Positions 60,139 to 64,000 of a stretch of 64,000 nt of DNA are shown piece after piece (the stretch's first letter is position 1; each line of letters begins with the position of its first letter). The DNA comes from JAPLDB01 sp038230515 (GTDB lineage Bacteria; Bacteroidota; Bacteroidia; AKYH767-A; 2013-40CM-41-45), in contig JBBRND010000008.1 of assembly GCA_038230515.1 (NCBI GenBank), forward strand, positions 1 to 64,000. Reading direction: 5' to 3'. The notes beneath the pieces were generated by a model, which was given only the letters and a program-made list of their open reading frames with translations, ran no database searches and had not been told where the DNA came from. Position numbers and translations under genes: made by a program.

Positions 60139-61545
60139 ATGGAAACTAATAACAAACGAATTCATTTCATAGCCATTGGAGGAGCAGCCATGCACAACCT
60201 TGCTTTGGCATTGCAGCAAAAAGGATTTTACGTAAGCGGTTCTGACGATGAAATCAATGAACCTTCCCTTTCACGACTTAAAAATACCGGACTCCTTCCT
60301 GAGAAGACAGGATGGTATCCTGAAAAAATAACTACTGACCTCGATGCTGTCATTCTTGGTATGCATTCACGGGCAGATAATCCTGAACTGCTGCGGGCCC
60401 AACAACTCGGAGTAAAAATTTATTCTTACCCGGAATATCTCTACGAATTTTCAAAACATAAACTAAGAGTGGTGATAGGGGGTAGTCATGGCAAGACAAC
60501 GATTACTGCCATGATTCTGCATGTTTTGAAAGAAAATAAGATTGATTTCGATTTCATGGTTGGAGCCAAGCTGGAAGGATTTGATACGATGGTGCGCCTT
60601 ACTGAAAAATCTCCCGTCATCGTGTTGGAAGGCGATGAATACCTTTCTTCTCCAATTGACCGGAGACCGAAGTTTCATCTTTATCATGCTGATATTGCTT
60701 TGCTAAGCGGTATTGCCTGGGACCACATCAACGTATTCCCCACTTATGCAGAATATGTAAAGCAGTTTCAGATTTATGTTGATCAGATTCCTCCGGCAGG
60801 TACCATCGTGTACTGTGCAGGCGATAATGAAGTTGTGAAAGTTGTTGAGAACACTTCAAGCTATTGCAGCAAAATTCCATATTCAATCCCTCCTCATGAA
60901 ATTATAAATGGAGTTACTTTCCTGCAACAACCTCAGACTTTAAATTTCGTACCTCAAACTTCTTTGCAAATTTTCGGAAATCACAACCTGATGAATCTTC
61001 AGGGAGCGAAAGAAGTTTGCTCGCTTCTCGGAGTAAATGATGAAAATTTTTATGCAGTAATATCGTCCTTCAAAGGTGCTGCACGAAGGTTGGAAAAACT
61101 CGGAGCAAATGATTCGCTCACTGTCTTCAAAGACTTTGCACATTCTCCTTCTAAATTAAAAGCAACTATTGAAGCTGCGAAGAAACAATTTGCTGACCGT
61201 ACAATTATTGCCTGTATGGAGCTGCATACCTTCTCAAGTTTGAACGAGAATTTTCTGGCAGAGTACAATGGCACCATGAACATGGCTGATGAAGCCATCG
61301 TTTATTTTAATCCTCACACGATTGAACATAAAAAGCTAAAACCGGTTTCAGTTGAGCAGGTAGCAAAGTCATTCGGAGGAGAAAATGTAAATGTATTAAC
61401 TGATTCTGTTCAACTGAAAAATTATCTTCTTGAAAAAAAATACGATCATGCAGTATTGCTAATGATGAGTTCAGGTAGTTACGATGGCATTAAGCTGGAA
61501 GATTTGGCAAAAGAACTGCTGGGCAAAAATAAAGCGATTGTATAG
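60139..61545 (+). CDS. mpl: UDP-MurNAc:tripeptide ligase Mpl (murein recycling)
   Basis: 468 residues, Mur ligase family. The N-terminal IHFIAIGGAAMHNLALALQQ differs from MurC (G-G-A-A-M rather than GIGMSG), a mark of Mpl. P-loop VVIGGSHGKTTITAM (115-121), EGDEYLSS, AWDHINVFPTY, QIFGNHNLMNLQGA and FKDFAHSPSKL follow. It joins recycled L-Ala-gamma-D-Glu-meso-DAP to UDP-MurNAc in the cytoplasm, which implies DAP-type peptidoglycan. Confidence 0.94.
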   Translation: METNNKRIHFIAIGGAAMHNLALALQQKGFYVSGSDDEINEPSLSRLKNTGLLPEKTGWYPEKITTDLDAVILGMHSRADNPELLRAQQLGVKIYSYPEYLYEFSKHKLRVVIGGSHGKTTITAMILHVLKENKIDFDFMVGAKLEGFDTMVRLTEKSPVIVLEGDEYLSSPIDRRPKFHLYHADIALLSGIAWDHINVFPTYAEYVKQFQIYVDQIPPAGTIVYCAGDNEVVKVVENTSSYCSKIPYSIPPHEIINGVTFLQQPQTLNFVPQTSLQIFGNHNLMNLQGAKEVCSLLGVNDENFYAVISSFKGAARRLEKLGANDSLTVFKDFAHSPSKLKATIEAAKKQFADRTIIACMELHTFSSLNENFLAEYNGTMNMADEAIVYFNPHTIEHKKLKPVSVEQVAKSFGGENVNVLTDSVQLKNYLLEKKYDHAVLLMMSSGSYDGIKLEDLAKELLGKNKAIV

Positions 61546-61584
61546 AACCCTTTTCCTAATTTGCGACCACTGAAAAAATCAAGT

Positions 61585-62361
61585 ATGAAAAAATATTTTT
61601 CTCTATTGGCTTTAGTGTTCATCAACACGTTTGCATTTACACAAAATGTAATCGTAACTTCAAGTCCAACAATGAACGACCGCTTCAGCAAGAAAACGGG
61701 AAGCATGAGGTTTTCAAGCACCATTGTTAAATTCGGGAAGATCAAAAATACTGAATTCAGAAATGATACCATCCGGATGTTTAATGACGGTGCAAGTGAC
61801 TTGAGCATCTCACTTGGAAAGGTTCCTGATCATTTGAAGGTTTCTCTTGGTTCAACCAACCTTGCCCCTAAGGCAGATAGTTGGATTGCCGTAAGCTACG
61901 ATGCCACGAAAAGATATGACTACGGATTTGTTCTCGACCGTTTTGAATTAATTACAAACGACACTTTGCAGCCGAAAAAACTGATCAGTGTTACTGCAAA
62001 CATTCTTGAATATTTTCCAATGATGCCCGATTCCGATTCTGCATACGTACAAAAAGCAAAGTGGATTGAAACAAGTTATGATTACGGAAAAATAAAACAG
62101 GGAGAAAAAATAACACACAACTTTTCAATTACTAATGTTGGGAAGAGGGATTTGATAATCCGAAAGACAAAGTCAAACTGCGGCTGCCTGAAAACAAGTG
62201 CAACTACTGATACCATTGCACCCGGTGTAACCGGATATGTTACCATCGAATTTGATTCTTACAACAAAGAAGGAAGGGATTCAAGAAAGATGAATGTTTA
62301 TCTGAACGACCCTGCTAAACCGGAAGTGGTGGTGGAGTTGAAAGGTGAAATTGAAAAGTGA
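61585..62361 (+). CDS. DUF1573 secreted protein
   Basis: 258 residues from the ATG at 61585; the TTG at 61561 is less likely. Signal peptide (YFSLLALVFINTFAFTQ), then two Ig-like/ASH-type domains; the second is a standard DUF1573: YDYGKIKQGEKITHNFSITN, SNCGCLKTSATTD, VTIEFDSYNKEGRDSRKMNV. Periplasmic or surface; function unknown. It follows mpl by 39 bp, possibly co-transcribed. Confidence 0.88.
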   Translation: MKKYFSLLALVFINTFAFTQNVIVTSSPTMNDRFSKKTGSMRFSSTIVKFGKIKNTEFRNDTIRMFNDGASDLSISLGKVPDHLKVSLGSTNLAPKADSWIAVSYDATKRYDYGFVLDRFELITNDTLQPKKLISVTANILEYFPMMPDSDSAYVQKAKWIETSYDYGKIKQGEKITHNFSITNVGKRDLIIRKTKSNCGCLKTSATTDTIAPGVTGYVTIEFDSYNKEGRDSRKMNVYLNDPAKPEVVVELKGEIEK

Positions 62362-62381
62362 TTTTTTATTCCTGATCTTTG
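62351..62381 (+). promoter_or_regulatory. Promoter for the 62398 gene
   Basis: TTG (62351-62353), 20 bp, then GATCTTTG, one mismatch from TAnnTTTG. The ATG is 16 bp downstream. Confidence 0.5.
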
Positions 62382-62397
62382 CCTCAAATAACATTAA

Positions 62398-62889
62398 ATG
62401 TATTCTCCATCTGTAGAACTTCCTGATCATTCCCGAATCTGGATTTATCAAAGTGATCGTGAGTTAACAAGCGAAGAGGTTGATAAAATTTCAGCTTCAG
62501 CAAAGCAATTTCTTGAGAGCTGGACAGCACACGATGCAAAGCTTCAGGCAGGATTTGAAATACGCTATAGTCGTTTTTTAATTTTGATGATTGATGAAAA
62601 GGTGGCAGGAGCAAGCGGATGTTCAATTGATAAGTCCGTTCATTTTGTACAGGGGCTTGAAAAAGAATTTAATGTTTCCTTTTTTGACCGCTTGAAGTTT
62701 GCTTACAGAGCGAACGATAGGGTAGAGGTAGCGCCAAGAACTATTTTTGAAAGAAAATTAGCCGAAGGAACTCTTAGCGGGGATACCATTGTTTTCAATA
62801 ATTTAATTCAGACCAAGGCAGAACTTACAAGCAAATGGGAAGTGCCGCTGATTAAGAGCTGGCACCGCTCCTTGCTAAATGCGTACTAG
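62398..62889 (+). CDS. Conserved Bacteroidota protein of unknown function
   Basis: 163 residues, no signal peptide. Recognisable pieces are RIWIYQSDRELTSEEV, ASGCSIDKSVHFVQGLEKEF and WEVPLIKSWHRSLL. I recall close relatives across Bacteroidota, often labelled ABC transporter ATPase, but no Walker motif is present here, so that label is not supported. Cytoplasmic, single gene, own promoter. Confidence 0.78.
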   Translation: MYSPSVELPDHSRIWIYQSDRELTSEEVDKISASAKQFLESWTAHDAKLQAGFEIRYSRFLILMIDEKVAGASGCSIDKSVHFVQGLEKEFNVSFFDRLKFAYRANDRVEVAPRTIFERKLAEGTLSGDTIVFNNLIQTKAELTSKWEVPLIKSWHRSLLNAY

Positions 62890-62964
62890 AAGTTCTGTAA
62901 TGTCTAACTCTTAATGCGCGTGGCTCACCTGCCATCTTACTCGTGCATTATTCATTGTGCATCG

Positions 62965-64000
62965 TTATTCTACCATTACCTTCTTCACGCTCACCTGCTC
63001 CTTCTCAGTAAACTCAACTAAGTACAGTCCCTTGCCGTAAGGAGATAAATCAACTTCTATCTTTTCTTTCTCTGTGTAAAGCATTCGCTGAAAAACTAAC
63101 CTGCCCGTATGGTCATAAACCGAAAAGTAACAATCGCTCATTAGTGGTCCCTCAACTTCCATTGTCAGCACTCCTGTAGTTGGGTTAGGATGAACATTTA
63201 ACTGCCGTGTTGCACTGTTCAGATTTCTTACTCCTGTGTACAAACAGTCATCGTAAGTTGTTGTCGGAGCAATATTCAAAGTGCCGATATTTATTGGATA
63301 TCCATAACCTCCATCAATTGAAGTTAGCACAACATTACTGTCTGTTGGAAATAAAGGAGTCATTAAAATCGGCTCGTGATAATTAACACATGAAGTATTA
63401 AAAAGTGAATCCGTTTTGTATAAAAATAAAACCCCTGTGGTAAGCGGAAAACTTCCATCAATAGTACCGCTTACTAAAAAGCCATTATCCGATGTATTAT
63501 AAATATACATTTGATATACAGAATAATTTGGCCCCCCAATAGCATTTGTCCAAAGAGTATCTCCAGAGCTGTTAAGTTTGAGTAACTCAAGAGAGGAATA
63601 GTTATAGATTTCACTGAGTTTACTCGCAACTACCGCAATATTTCCGTCCCGTGTTTTTGTTAAATGTGGTAACCCTGTAATAAAATGGTATGGATCAGGT
63701 CCGTCAAATCCTTTTGTCCATAATACAGTTCCGTTAGAAGCAATCTTCATAAAGAATAACTTCCCATTTGAAAATACGCTGTCTGTTAGTCCACACAACA
63801 TAAAAGTTCCATCATTATTCACCAAGGCATCGCTTAACATTGCTCGTGGTCTTATATAAGATTTGCACCATTGTATATTTCCTGAAGAATCCAACTTAGC
63901 AACCGTTGCACCACATGAATCGAAATTAAAACCTATAATAAAACCACTATCTACGGTTTGCTTTACAAAAGCACCTCCTCCCGATGGATTGGAAAAATAC
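62965..64000 (-). CDS. T9SS cargo with propeller-like repeats, 5' end outside window
   Basis: The frame runs open through 64000, so the N-terminus is missing. About 345 residues are visible. Repeats use the FVKQTVDSGFIIGF / KLDSSGNIQW pattern (~50 residues each), followed by a type A sorting domain (LNVHPNPTTGVLTMEVEG ... GLYLVEFTEKEQVSVKKVMV). Same class as the genes at 1-627 and 21077. Confidence 0.87.
   Translation of the reverse strand, partial: YFSNPSGGGAFVKQTVDSGFIIGFNFDSCGATVAKLDSSGNIQWCKSYIRPRAMLSDALVNNDGTFMLCGLTDSVFSNGKLFFMKIASNGTVLWTKGFDGPDPYHFITGLPHLTKTRDGNIAVVASKLSEIYNYSSLELLKLNSSGDTLWTNAIGGPNYSVYQMYIYNTSDNGFLVSGTIDGSFPLTTGVLFLYKTDSLFNTSCVNYHEPILMTPLFPTDSNVVLTSIDGGYGYPINIGTLNIAPTTTYDDCLYTGVRNLNSATRQLNVHPNPTTGVLTMEVEGPLMSDCYFSVYDHTGRLVFQRMLYTEKEKIEVDLSPYGKGLYLVEFTEKEQVSVKKVMVE

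Noticed and set aside
62398..62889. ABC transporter ATPase label for the 163-residue protein
   Set aside because: No Walker A, signature or Walker B motif is visible.
1..64000. tRNA, rRNA, riboswitch or prophage genes
   Set aside because: I looked for cloverleaf-like spacers, rRNA landmarks and phage structural genes on both strands and saw none that I could support.

Overview
The window is a chromosomal segment of a Bacteroidota bacterium, moderately AT-rich. The evidence is convergent. Six proteins, plus one remnant tail, carry the C-terminal sorting domain of the type IX secretion system (T9SS). There are gliding/T9SS genes (gldF, gldG, porT). Many upstream regions carry the Bacteroidota promoter element TAnnTTTG, several with a TTG/TTTG about 19 bp further upstream. 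Lineage-typical pairs are present: ftsK-lolA, ubiE-porT, rho with DUF4293, and STAS with RNase Z. The cell is Gram-negative with meso-DAP peptidoglycan (mpl), heptose-containing LPS (hldA) and menaquinone (ubiE/menG). I see no rRNA, tRNA or CRISPR array.

Layout. 1-2.0 kb: a partial surface-protein gene with nearly identical internal repeats, a repeat-packed spacer and a lineage-specific protein. 2.0-12 kb: uvrA, an outer-membrane barrel protein, dnaN, a DUF4340 gene, gldG, gldF and a SprB-repeat T9SS cargo. 12-17 kb: a 21-bp minisatellite, an unknown secreted protein between short palindromes, a T9SS-tail remnant, lolA and ftsK. 17-23 kb: a DUF4412 protein, recN, a MntA/HepT toxin-antitoxin pair directly upstream of fabI, and a T9SS repeat protein. 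22.8-24.5 kb: two more 21-bp minisatellites around a chimeric pseudogene in which a decayed IS256-type transposase start runs in frame into the last third of ClpB. 24.7-40.5 kb: a large kelch/PKD T9SS protein, yqgE, pdxH, a membrane phosphoesterase, a SpoU methyltransferase, an FAD oxidoreductase, the compact operon aminotransferase-hldA-ubiE-porT behind a textbook promoter, an LVIVD T9SS protein, a pterin dehydratase and trxB. 40.6-50 kb: palindromes and a fourth 21-bp array, a barrel protein, an acyltransferase, a vWA protein, an orphan transketolase N-half, the STAS / T9SS protein / RNase Z operon, two tandem paralogous outer-membrane proteins and a BamE-like lipoprotein-fold gene. 50.3-57.9 kb: rho followed on the same strand by a receiver-only response regulator, a TPR-YaiO outer-membrane barrel, a secreted CotH-like kinase, a membrane HEAT protein and a processive GT2 glycosyltransferase. 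58-64 kb: DUF4293, a YfcE-type phosphodiesterase, an MBL hydrolase, mpl, a DUF1573 protein, a conserved unknown and a partial T9SS protein.

The two most interesting things are these. First, four unrelated minisatellites share the same 21-bp period (two helical turns, seven codons); two of them are exactly 16 units (336 bp) long. Second, the regulator-YaiO-CotH-HEAT-GT2 cluster looks like a complete, uncharacterised cell-surface polysaccharide system with a secreted kinase-like enzyme. Gene positions are exact where start and stop codons were read. All functional names rest on motif recognition, not on database searches.
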